From NCBI GenBank assembly GCA_035566895.1, contig DATMQA010000150.1, positions 1-42,152 on the forward strand: DNA of 42,152 bases, in the 5' to 3' direction. Below are positions 1-7,337 of the stretch, in pieces; the stretch's first letter is position 1; each line of letters begins with the position of its first letter. Under the pieces are notes generated by a model. The model searched no databases. It was not told the DNA's origin and saw only the letters and a program-made list of their open reading frames with translations. This DNA comes from DATMQA01 sp035566895 (lineage in GTDB: Bacteria; Verrucomicrobiota; Verrucomicrobiia; Limisphaerales; UBA8199). Both the position numbers and the translations under genes were made by a program.

Positions 1-1677
1 GATTACATAGGCGCATTGCAATCCCTCATGGCGCGGCTGGGCCTGGAGGCGTCTTACTATGGTCATGCGGGGGCGGGTTTGCTGCATGTCCGGCCTGTGC
101 TCAATTTGCGTTCGCCGGAGGATTTGGCCAAATTCCGTCAGGTTGCCAATGAAGTCTCGGCGCTGGTGCGCCAGTACAAGGGGTCGCTGGCCGGGGAACA
201 TGGTGTCGGCGTGGCGCGGACCGAGTTCATGGTGGAACAACTCGGAGACGGTCTGATCGAAGTCATGCGGGAGATCAAAGCCTCGTTCGACCCGCATAAC
301 CTGTTCAACCCGGGGAAGGTGATTCCGGATGGCCGTTTCAACATTGATACCGACCTGCGACTGGGAGCGGCTTACGAACTGAATCTGCCGTTCGCGCCGC
401 GGTTGGCGTTTTCCGCCAAGGACGGGTCCTTCACGCGCAACCTCGAGCAATGCAACGGCTGCGGCGGTTGCCGTAAAGAGACGCCGACCATGTGCCCGAC
501 TTTCCTGGCCACCGGCCAGGAGCTCATGAGCACGCGAGGCCGGGCCAATGCAATCCGAGCGGCGCTGGAGTTGCGCGGGGTCGAAGGGGGCGACGCGCTC
601 GGCTCGGCCGAGCTGGACGCGGCGCTCAGCAATTGCCTCTCGTGCAAAGCCTGCACCTCCGAATGTCCCTCCAATGTGAATATGGCGTTGCTGAAAGCCG
701 AGTTGCTGCACGCCCGAATTGAGCGGGATGGCCTGACCTGGCGCCAGCGGCTCTTCAGCTCGGTTGATGTGCTCGGCCGCCTCGGTTGCAGTTCTCCGCG
801 GCTGGCGAATCAGATGCTGGATTCAATCCTGGTCCGGAGTGTTTTGTGCAAGATGTTCGGCCTGGCCTGGCAGCGCGTGTTGCCGCACTACGCCCGGCAG
901 CGTTTTGATCGCTGGTTCGCCCGCCACGAACGGCCCGCAACGGCGCCCCTTGGCCGGGTGGTGCTATGGGACGACACCTTTGTGCGCTATCACGAACCCC
1001 ATATCGGCATCGCGGCGGTGAAAGTTCTTGAAGCCGCCGGGTTCGAGGTTGTGTTGCCCATCAACCGAAAGTGTTGCGGCCGGCCCGCGTTCAGCCAGGG
1101 TCACCTGCGACGGGCGGCGCATTTGGGGGCGCACAATTTGGGGGTGCTCAACCTGGACGTGGACAATGCGCCCATTTTGTTCCTCGAACCCTCCTGTTAC
1201 TCGATGTTCGTTGAAGACTACACCGAGCTCGGATTGCCGGGCGCGAACCACGTCGCCCGGCGCTGCTTTCTTTTCGAGCAGTTCGTCAACGAACTGCTGA
1301 GCCATGAGCCGGGGGCGCTCCAGTTCGCGCCCCGCGCGGCCAAAGTCATCATTCACGCGCATTGCCATCTCAAGGCGCTGATGAATCCCGCATTTCTCAG
1401 GACACTCGCGCGACGTTTGCCGGAGCGCGAGGTGACCTTGCTCGACACGGGCTGTTGCGGCATGGCGGGGGCGTTCGGCGCGCTGGCGGATAAGTACGAA
1501 CTGTCGCTCAAAGTCGCCGAGCCGCTCGCGCAGCAGGTGCGCGGCCAGCCCTATGGAACGTTGGTGGTGGCCTCGGGCACCAGTTGCCGGCACCAAATCG
1601 AGCACCTGGCGCCGGTGCGCCCGCGGCACATGGCCGAACTGCTGGCCGATGCGCTCCAGGACCCGGAGTGGGTGTGA
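1..1677 (+). CDS. FAD-linked oxidase / Fe-S oxidoreductase fusion (3' part)
   Basis: The reading frame is open from base 1, so the 5' part lies outside the window; about 558 residues are visible. The first ~105 match the C-terminal cap of GlcD/D-lactate-type FAD oxidases, including the GEHGVG motif and the usual FDPHNLFNPGK ending. Next come two 4Fe-4S motifs, CNGCGGCRKETPTMC and CLSCKACTSEC, and then a GlpC/LutA-like region with two CCG motifs (CCGRPAF and CCGMAGAFG). This order fits the large YdiJ/D-2-hydroxyacid dehydrogenase fusions, which oxidise 2-hydroxyacids with FAD and pass electrons through Fe-S clusters to the membrane quinone pool. The substrate (D-lactate, D-2-hydroxyglutarate or glycolate) cannot be decided from this part. 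The stop is 3 bases from the stop of the convergent tatD gene. Confidence 0.88.
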   Translation, partial: DYIGALQSLMARLGLEASYYGHAGAGLLHVRPVLNLRSPEDLAKFRQVANEVSALVRQYKGSLAGEHGVGVARTEFMVEQLGDGLIEVMREIKASFDPHNLFNPGKVIPDGRFNIDTDLRLGAAYELNLPFAPRLAFSAKDGSFTRNLEQCNGCGGCRKETPTMCPTFLATGQELMSTRGRANAIRAALELRGVEGGDALGSAELDAALSNCLSCKACTSECPSNVNMALLKAELLHARIERDGLTWRQRLFSSVDVLGRLGCSSPRLANQMLDSILVRSVLCKMFGLAWQRVLPHYARQRFDRWFARHERPATAPLGRVVLWDDTFVRYHEPHIGIAAVKVLEAAGFEVVLPINRKCCGRPAFSQGHLRRAAHLGAHNLGVLNLDVDNAPILFLEPSCYSMFVEDYTELGLPGANHVARRCFLFEQFVNELLSHEPGALQFAPRAAKVIIHAHCHLKALMNPAFLRTLARRLPEREVTLLDTGCCGMAGAFGALADKYELSLKVAEPLAQQVRGQPYGTLVVASGTSCRHQIEHLAPVRPRHMAELLADALQDPEWV

Positions 1678-1679
1678 GT

Positions 1680-2501
1680 TCAGGGTGAGGCCAGATTTGG
1701 GAAGAACCGCTGCGCGGTCGCGCAAGTGACGGCACTCAATTCTTCCAACGAACAGCCTTTGACCTGGGCCGCCACCTCGGAGATTTCCTTCACATAGGCG
1801 GGTTCGCAGCGCTTGCCACGATAGGGCACCGGTGCCAGAAAAGGGGAGTCGGTTTCCAACATGAACTGATCGAGCGGCGTGGCGGCGAGGGTGTCGCGAA
1901 TGTTCTGCCCATTTTTGAAAGTCAATATGCCGGTGAAACTCACCAACGACCCCAGCGCCAGGATGCGCCGCATCGCCGTCGCGTCATTGGCAAAGCAGTG
2001 GAAAACCCCGCGAACGCGCGCCGCAAACGGTTGCAGCACGGCCAGCGTATCCTCCAGGGCATCGCGCTGGTGCACGACGCAATTCAGTCCCAGCTCACCC
2101 GCCACTTCGAGGTGCTGCCGGAACAGCTCCCCTTGCTTTGCCTTGTAGCGCTCGTCATCCGCAATGGTGAATCCCGGTTCCTGGCTTGGCAGTCGATGGT
2201 AATCCATTCCGGTCTCACCCAGGGCGACGACTTTGGGATGCCGTGCCAGTTCGCGCAATGCGGGACGCAAGTCTTCCGGCGCTTTGCTTGCTTCTGAGGG
2301 ATGCCAGCCAGGGACCGCATAAATATTTGAGAACCGCTCCGCGAGTTCCAGCGCGCGCCGGCTGCTCTCCAGGTCGGTGCCGATGCTGATGATTTTGGTG
2401 ATTCCGGCGGCCTCCGCGCGGGCAATAATCTGGGGCACCTCGTCCGCGAGCTCCGGGTAATCCAAGTGGGCGTGCGTATCATAAAAGACCGGCATGGGCA
2501 T
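1680..2501 (-). CDS. TatD family metal-dependent hydrolase/DNase
   Basis: A 273-aa protein, close to the usual ~260 aa of the family. It opens with the metal-binding motif YDTHAHLDYP (His10, His12). Further ligands expected in TatD proteins follow in order: GETGMDYH, VVHQRDA, VFHCFAND and LETDSPFLAPVPYRGK. TatD enzymes are cytoplasmic TIM-barrel metal-dependent 3'-5' exonucleases or deoxyribonucleases linked to DNA repair. The frame is open for 64 codons further upstream, but that stretch has no family similarity, so the start at 2501 is chosen; a second ATG two codons later is also possible. The gene is convergent with the Fe-S oxidoreductase and head-to-head with the YbaK-like gene. Confidence 0.9.
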   Translation of the reverse strand: MPMPVFYDTHAHLDYPELADEVPQIIARAEAAGITKIISIGTDLESSRRALELAERFSNIYAVPGWHPSEASKAPEDLRPALRELARHPKVVALGETGMDYHRLPSQEPGFTIADDERYKAKQGELFRQHLEVAGELGLNCVVHQRDALEDTLAVLQPFAARVRGVFHCFANDATAMRRILALGSLVSFTGILTFKNGQNIRDTLAATPLDQFMLETDSPFLAPVPYRGKRCEPAYVKEISEVAAQVKGCSLEELSAVTCATAQRFFPNLASP

Positions 2502-2585
2502 TACTCTGAGATAGCCGGAGAAATTGTGCAAACCACGAAATACACAACGCGGCAAAGCCGCAACCAAAGGGTTAAACAGGTTAAG

Positions 2586-2888
2586 ATGGCGATGGCGGTT
2601 TTGCCGTCCAATCGCAAAATCGTTCTCCAGGACCTCCGGGAGGTAACCGGTTCCGACCAGGTCAAATTTGCCCCCGAGGACGAGTTCAAACAAAAGTTTC
2701 CCGATTGCGAGACCGGGGCGATGCCGCCGTTTGGGAATCTTTATGGCATGGCGGTTTACCTGGCCGAAGCGCTAACCCAAAACGAGGAAATCGCTTTTAA
2801 CGCCTGTTCCCACACTGAGGTGATGAAGATGGCGTTCAAAGACTTCGAGCGGTTGGTGAAGCCCAAGGTCATGAGTTTCACCACTTAA
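2586..2888 (+). CDS. YbaK/EbsC-domain protein, N-terminally truncated
   Basis: The 100 residues from this ATG match the C-terminal two thirds of YbaK/ProX-type aminoacyl-tRNA deacylases: AVLPSN, LREVTG, the FPDCETGAMPPFGNLYG segment and the HTEVMKM..FERLVKP ending. The family edits mischarged tRNA and is normally ~150 aa. The missing N-terminal part holds the conserved lysine of the aKTLV strand. The frame stays open upstream to 2466, but those 40 residues do not resemble the family. No other frame supplies the missing strand either, so the gene is probably a degraded or shortened copy. An AGG lies 8 bases before this ATG. It is head-to-head with tatD and ends 12 bases before the convergent serine hydrolase gene. 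Confidence 0.6.
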   Translation: MAMAVLPSNRKIVLQDLREVTGSDQVKFAPEDEFKQKFPDCETGAMPPFGNLYGMAVYLAEALTQNEEIAFNACSHTEVMKMAFKDFERLVKPKVMSFTT

Positions 2889-2900
2889 CGAGTCAATCCA

Positions 2901-3959
2901 TCACTCCCTCGCGCGCTTCCGCTCAAACCACATCGTCGCAATTTTTTTCGCCAGGGTGGTCGCGATTTGTTCATCGGTGTTGGTCAGGATAATGATAGCC
3001 AGTTTATCGTCCGGAAACCGTTGGATGGTCGCAGAAAAACCAGAAGTCGAACCGCTGTGGCCGATGTTTTTATGGCCGTCCAGGGTGTCGATGAACCAGC
3101 CGAAACCGTACTTTGTCGGCTTGCCATTGTTCAAGGAAACAGGAGCCCACATCTGGTCCTTGGTTTTCGCATTGAGAATAGCCTCGCCGTCCAGGGCGGC
3201 ATCCCACTTGGCCAAGTCCCCGACCGTCGAGGCGAGCGCGCCGGCCGAAAAGACGTCCGTTAAATCATAATCGCGATTGATGAGAACATGATTGGTCTGT
3301 TCGTAACCGGTCGCCCGGTTGGGGATGACCAGGGCCGGCTGGCGGTTGGTGGTGGCATTCATGCCCCGGGGCTTAAAAATGCGCTCGCCCATGAAGTCGC
3401 AGTAGCTTTTTCGACTGACGTTCTCGATGATGAAACCCAGCAGGTTGAAACCAGTGTTGCAATACTTCCACGATTCACCCGGCTGAAACTCAAGCGGTTG
3501 CGCGCCGATGAGCTTGATGAACTGCTCCTGGGTCAAGTGCCGTCTCAACTCGAAGCCATCCAGGCCGGTATAGCTTTTGATGCCTGAGGTATGGCTCAGC
3601 AGGTGACGCACGGTGATATTGGCCCACGAGTCCGGCAGGTGCTGCAGGTGCCGGCTGATTCTGTCATCCACGGAGAGCTTGCTTTCCTGTTGCAGCAGCA
3701 GGACGCCCGCGGCGGTGAACTGTTTGGTGATCGAACCGATCTCGAACACAGTCTCCGGCGTCACCGGCACTTTCAGCTCCAGATTGGCAAAGCCATAGGC
3801 CGCAGTTTTAACCGCTTTGCCGTTTTGAATGACCGTCAGCGCCACTCCGGGGATCTGGCGGCTTGCCATCTCGCGCCGGATGTAATCATCGACTCGGTCC
3901 GCACAGGCCAGTGTTTGGGTGAGGAGAGCGAGGCAAACACAGGAGAGGAGGCGGTTCAT
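2901..3959 (-). CDS. Serine hydrolase of the beta-lactamase (class C/PBP) fold, exported
   Basis: A 352-aa protein with a signal peptide (first ~20 residues, ending near ALACA). The three active-site motifs of the class C beta-lactamase/DD-peptidase fold are visible: S76-I-T-K79 (nucleophile Ser and general base Lys), Y166-C-N168, and H301-S-G303 in place of KTG. HxG is the usual form in esterases and D-aminopeptidase-like members. The protein probably acts in the periplasm on an ester or a D-amino-acid peptide. A true beta-lactamase role is not supported. It stands alone between convergent and co-directional neighbours; about 230 bases separate it from the next gene upstream on the same strand. 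Confidence 0.88.
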   Translation of the reverse strand: MNRLLSCVCLALLTQTLACADRVDDYIRREMASRQIPGVALTVIQNGKAVKTAAYGFANLELKVPVTPETVFEIGSITKQFTAAGVLLLQQESKLSVDDRISRHLQHLPDSWANITVRHLLSHTSGIKSYTGLDGFELRRHLTQEQFIKLIGAQPLEFQPGESWKYCNTGFNLLGFIIENVSRKSYCDFMGERIFKPRGMNATTNRQPALVIPNRATGYEQTNHVLINRDYDLTDVFSAGALASTVGDLAKWDAALDGEAILNAKTKDQMWAPVSLNNGKPTKYGFGWFIDTLDGHKNIGHSGSTSGFSATIQRFPDDKLAIIILTNTDEQIATTLAKKIATMWFERKRARE

Positions 3960-4064
3960 GCTGCGGAGGATAGGAAAGTCCCGACGCCCAGGGAAAGAAC
4001 GAATGGATTTACGGTTTGTGAGCCTGGTTACGGCGATGCTTTCGTGGCGACCGGGATTGAAGCC

Positions 4065-4110
4065 GGTTACCAGGATCTGCCAGAGGCTTCCGGGGTTACC
4101 AGGACCTGCC
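4065..4110. repeat. Short imperfect direct repeat
   Basis: The 17-mer ggttaccaggatctgcc at 4065-4081 recurs at 4094-4110 with one substitution. A third partial copy (ggttaccggggg) begins at 4115. It lies between two minus-strand genes and has no evident function. Confidence 0.5.
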
Positions 4111-4187
4111 GAGCGGTTACCGGGGGCGGGGCGAGCAGCGCAGTTGTCGCTGACAGCCGGGTCCCGCGAGCGGGTAAGAGATGCGGG

Positions 4188-4844
4188 CTAGCCCTTGCGG
4201 AAGCGGTTCCGAAAGCCCAGCAGACCAAGGCCCGCCAATACCAGCGAGAAGGTTGCCGGTTCGGGCACGGCGAGCGGGGCCAGGGACGGCACGTTTACCG
4301 TCAGGCCGTCAATAATGCCTGCCGAGGTCGAGTGGAAACTCGCTGCGTCGGTTTGCACCACCACCAACGCGCTCGTTTCGCCAGGCAGGATCGACTGGCT
4401 CAGAAAAACGAACCGGAGGGTGTCGCCGGCACCGCTGTCGCGCGTGAAGTTGGAGGGGTTCACGTCGGCGCCGGCCGTGTGGTAACTGACGTCGGTGTGG
4501 AACGAACTGAAGGAGCTGACGGTCATTTCACTTGAAGAGTCGGGGCTGCCAGGGGCGATGCTGAGCTGGTAGGTGAAGGTCAGCCCGCCGGGATAAGGGT
4601 TGGCGGTGTCGCCGGAATAAACGGACGAAAACAAAGTGCCTGAAAGCGCTCCATTATTAAAAGGAGATGTGGCGGTTGCCAGGGCTGGACCGACGCCCAC
4701 CGGATAGGAAGTCGCCAGCGCAGACATGCTGCCTCCCGGCGGCAGTGTGTAAATGGTGACCGCTTCGACCTGCAGCGCAAAAAGGGACACTGCACAAGTG
4801 AAACCCCAGATGCCTGACCGCACGAAGCGAAAACCTGTTTTCAC
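4188..4844 (-). CDS. PEP-CTERM sorting-domain protein
   Basis: A 218-aa protein starting at GTG; GAGAGG lies about 9 bases upstream and decides the start. A signal peptide covers the first ~28 residues (FTCAVSLFALQVEA). The C-terminus is a textbook PEP-CTERM signal: VPEPATFSLV, a short hydrophobic stretch, then FRNRFRKG. Such proteins cross the inner membrane by Sec and are processed by exosortase (EpsH/XrtA family) for surface or matrix display. The central ~165 residues are Ser/Thr/Gly-rich and beta-prone, without a recognised domain. No exosortase gene lies in the window. Confidence 0.88.
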   Translation of the reverse strand: MKTGFRFVRSGIWGFTCAVSLFALQVEAVTIYTLPPGGSMSALATSYPVGVGPALATATSPFNNGALSGTLFSSVYSGDTANPYPGGLTFTYQLSIAPGSPDSSSEMTVSSFSSFHTDVSYHTAGADVNPSNFTRDSGAGDTLRFVFLSQSILPGETSALVVVQTDAASFHSTSAGIIDGLTVNVPSLAPLAVPEPATFSLVLAGLGLLGFRNRFRKG

Positions 4845-5252
4845 AATAGTCTGCCTCTCAATGCCGCTTTCGCGGCTCCGAATTGTTGTACGCGGGAATA
4901 CGTCAAACTGACGCCTTCCTGAGCTACAAACTAATTTGACCCAAAACGGGTAAAAAAGGCAAGCGAAATTTTAAGTAAGTTATTGACCATGGTTGAGGTG
5001 GTTCTCGCCCTCTTCTGTCTCTTGCTTGCGGTGAGGCGCTACGGTTTCCTTGCGGCTTTCAGAAATGCCGGTCAATTGTCCATGTGGTTCGGTTGGTTGT
5101 CCATTCCTCTTGGACAGGTTCATGACATTATCGATGCATGTCACGAGTCGCATTCCACACGAACGATTCTGCGGTTTTTGTTCGTGCTCGGGGAGCGGTT
5201 TCCTGGCATGAGTTCAAAGCACAGCCAACAGCGATGAATCGCTAACCATCAA
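4845..5252. other. Divergent intergenic region
   Basis: 408 bases between two divergently transcribed PEP-CTERM genes, expected to hold both promoters. I see a small stem-loop GCCGC-TTTC-GCGGC at 4863-4876 in the leader of the minus-strand gene, and an A/T-rich patch at about 4925-4985. An 84-codon open frame at 4983-5237 has no coding character. No clear sigma-70 promoter pair is visible. Confidence 0.4.
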
Positions 5253-5963
5253 ATGAAACCAACAACCTTTCTCACCATCCTTGCGGCAGCGTTGTCTCTT
5301 GCGCCCAACCCCACGGCCTTGGCGCAAACGATTGGCAATAGCATGCTTTACACGCCGAATGTCAACCTGTCGTCTGGGCCACAAAACGGATTCGTGGGGA
5401 CGGTGGGGGGAATTTTTCTCACCTCCTACAGCTATTATCCACAAGTGAACTGGCTGGGGTATTACGACCAGAATGGAGATGGCCTGGCAAGCAGTCACGT
5501 GGTGACTCTGTGGGACAACAACACCCAGGGCATCATTGCCACCGCGACGGTGCCGGCGGGGACGGCCGCGCCTCTGATCAACGGGTACCGGTGGGCGCAA
5601 TTGGCTTCAACGGTGACCCTCAACTATGGCAGTTATTACGTAATCGGGGCACAAACCGACGGGGTGGATCTGTGGGGGGATTTGATCGCCAATACTTCGC
5701 CGGATAACGGAAACAACGGACAAATCACCTGGGACTCTCAATACGTTCAACTAGGCTCCGGTTGGGAATTCACCCGCGCCGGCAGGTACGACTCCGCGGG
5801 TAATTACCCAATGGAACCGCCGAATCAATCTGGGTCGGACGCGATCTATCCTGTGGCCAACCTGGGATATAATTTGAGCGCTGTACCTGAACCGACAACT
5901 TTGAGCGTTCTTGGTTTAGGCGCCAGCGCGCTCCTCATAACCAGGCGCCGACGCATCGGCTAA
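5253..5963 (+). CDS. PEP-CTERM sorting-domain protein
   Basis: A 236-aa protein. A signal peptide covers residues 1-25 and ends at PTALAQ. The mature part has alternating strands (LGYYDQNGDGLASSHVVTLW, TVPAGTAAPL, GSYYVIGAQ) like the small beta-sandwich domains common in PEP-CTERM exoproteins. It ends with VPEPTTLSVLGLGA, a hydrophobic segment and RRRR, the exosortase sorting signal. The function of the displayed domain is unknown. A strong intrinsic terminator follows within 20 bases, so the gene is probably monocistronic. Confidence 0.9.
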   Translation: MKPTTFLTILAAALSLAPNPTALAQTIGNSMLYTPNVNLSSGPQNGFVGTVGGIFLTSYSYYPQVNWLGYYDQNGDGLASSHVVTLWDNNTQGIIATATVPAGTAAPLINGYRWAQLASTVTLNYGSYYVIGAQTDGVDLWGDLIANTSPDNGNNGQITWDSQYVQLGSGWEFTRAGRYDSAGNYPMEPPNQSGSDAIYPVANLGYNLSAVPEPTTLSVLGLGASALLITRRRRIG

Positions 5964-5978
5964 TTTTTTAGTCCTCGA

Positions 5979-6007
5979 AAGCCGCCACTTTGCCTGGCGG
6001 CTTTTTT
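5979..6007 (+). terminator. Rho-independent terminator
   Basis: A perfect 7-bp stem (GCCGCCA at 5981-5987 with TGGCGGC at 5995-6001), extended by AA/TT, has a 7-base loop and is followed by six T. It sits 15 bases after the stop of the PEP-CTERM gene. Confidence 0.9.
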
Positions 6008-6059
6008 GTGTGCGTGGATAGATCGGTCAGCATCCCCTTGGACGGAATGATGCAGAGGA

Positions 6060-6196
6060 CAACCACGGATGGACACGGATTATCCGAGGCAAAACTTCCC
6101 AGGCAACCTCCCGCGCTTGCTCACTGTTCGGTGATCGGCATCAGAGTGCAAACTAAATTACGGGAAGTCCTTTCTATCCGTGTCCATCTGTGGTTG
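6060..6196. repeat. Dispersed inverted repeat, ACCACGGATGGACACGG type
   Basis: The left arm aaccacggatggacacggat (6061-6080) and right arm atccgtgtccatctgtggtt (6176-6195) are inverted copies with one mismatch. They are separated by ~95 bases with no coding content. A related palindrome lies at 29502-29659. This accounts for most of the 319-base gap between the terminated PEP-CTERM gene and the AraC gene. Confidence 0.75.
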
Positions 6197-6232
6197 AACT
6201 GAATTGTTATGGCTTAGACTGGATTGGAATGA

Positions 6233-6258
6233 TTGCGCTATAGTTGCGCAAGTATAAT
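6233..6258 (+). promoter_or_regulatory. Possible operator and -10 box of the AraC-family gene
   Basis: A perfect TATAAT stands at 6253-6258, 24 bases before the ATG. It is preceded by the small palindrome TTGCGC (6233-6238) and GCGCAA (6246-6251). No good -35 hexamer stands at 16-18 bases, which would fit an activator-dependent or autoregulated promoter. This is inference from pattern only. Confidence 0.3.
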
Positions 6259-6282
6259 CCGGGTCGTTGGTTTTCGCTGAAA

Positions 6283-7200
6283 ATGAAATGGCACGAGAAG
6301 CACGAGGGTTTTAAGGGACAGCGGATTGTGGTGGTCCCCAGACCGATACTGGCAACGGCCTTGCAGGACCCGCTGCTGCGGAATTTGGCGCCCACCGACG
6401 CGGGCTATTATCCAAAGGCCAAGGGGCACACCATCGCGCGTGAACAGGGAGCACCCGAGACGATTTTTATCCATTGCGCCGAAGGAAGCGGATGGTGCGA
6501 AATTGCGGGCCGAAGGCACGAAGTAACCCGGAATCAACTGCTGGTGGTGACAGCGTGCACCCCTCATGTCTATGGAGCTGCCAAGAAGACGCCCTGGACA
6601 ATCCATTGGTTTCACGCCGTGGGGACAAACGTGCCCCTTTACTTGGCGCGCCTCGGGGTCACGAAAGAGAAGCCAGTCGTGTCACTGGGGGGAGATGTAT
6701 ATCTGTTCTCGTTGTTTGAAGAAGTTGTCGAGGCGCTCGAGCATGGATTTACGCTGACGCAATTGATTTACGCCGCCCATTCATTGGCTCATCTGATGGG
6801 ATGGATCCTGCGGCATAAGGATGAACACGGCTACGGGGCGCCCAATGTTCGCGAGCAGATCGACCGAAGTGTTGAGTTCATGAAAGGGCACGTGAGCGAG
6901 CCGCTGCAGGTTGCAACGCTGGCGGCGCTGGTGAATTTGTCACGCTCGCACTACACGACCTTGTTTCGACGCGTGACCGGGTATGCGCCGCTCAGCTACC
7001 TGAACCATCTGCGCATGCAACGCGCCGTCCAGTTGCTAAACGGGTCGGATCTGCCGATCAAACAAATCAGCGATCAACTTGGATTTTCCGAGCAGTTTTA
7101 TTTTTCGCGTGCGTTCAGCAAGATGCACAACCATTCGCCAACGGAGCATCGGCGCCGCTACAGTGCGAAGGCTTTTCCAGGGAAGCGCCCGGCTGGTTGA
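6283..7200 (+). CDS. AraC family transcriptional regulator
   Basis: A 305-aa protein. The N-terminal ~150 residues resemble the cupin-like sugar-binding domain of AraC regulators (HCAEGSGWCEIAGRR, NQLLVVTACTPHVYG, WTIHWFHAVG). The last ~100 form the paired helix-turn-helix domain: LAALVNLSRSHYTTLFRRVT, then IKQISDQLGFSEQFYFSRAF. It presumably binds a sugar and activates the alpha-galactoside genes that follow on the same strand. A TTG codon at 6244 would add 13 residues. The ATG at 6283 is preferred because a TATAAT box lies between the two and the family similarity begins after it. The gap to the next gene is 137 bases. Confidence 0.9.
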   Translation: MKWHEKHEGFKGQRIVVVPRPILATALQDPLLRNLAPTDAGYYPKAKGHTIAREQGAPETIFIHCAEGSGWCEIAGRRHEVTRNQLLVVTACTPHVYGAAKKTPWTIHWFHAVGTNVPLYLARLGVTKEKPVVSLGGDVYLFSLFEEVVEALEHGFTLTQLIYAAHSLAHLMGWILRHKDEHGYGAPNVREQIDRSVEFMKGHVSEPLQVATLAALVNLSRSHYTTLFRRVTGYAPLSYLNHLRMQRAVQLLNGSDLPIKQISDQLGFSEQFYFSRAFSKMHNHSPTEHRRRYSAKAFPGKRPAG

Positions 7201-7337
7201 ACCTGCCACCCACATCAGCGGACGAGGGATTGAAGCCAAAAGTCCATGCTCCTCATCGAAACGTCCATTCCATCCCCAGTCTCTTTGCGGCAGATTCCGG
7301 GTAGTTCATCAACGAATCAAAAACCTTTACCCATTCC

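Noticed and set aside
964..1725. 253-codon minus-strand open frame opposite the Fe-S oxidoreductase
   Set aside because: Antisense of the CCG domains; no family resemblance.
2901..3959. Serine hydrolase as an antibiotic-resistance beta-lactamase
   Set aside because: The third motif is HSG rather than KTG and there is no ampR-like neighbour; an esterase/peptidase role is more likely.
3591..4535. 314-codon plus-strand open frame across two minus-strand genes
   Set aside because: It spans the gap and two well-supported genes (serine hydrolase, PEP-CTERM protein) and has Arg/Gly/Gln-rich noise composition.
4983..5237. 84-codon open frame in the divergent PEP-CTERM intergenic region
   Set aside because: No ribosome-binding site, unusual composition, and it would leave no room for the promoters.
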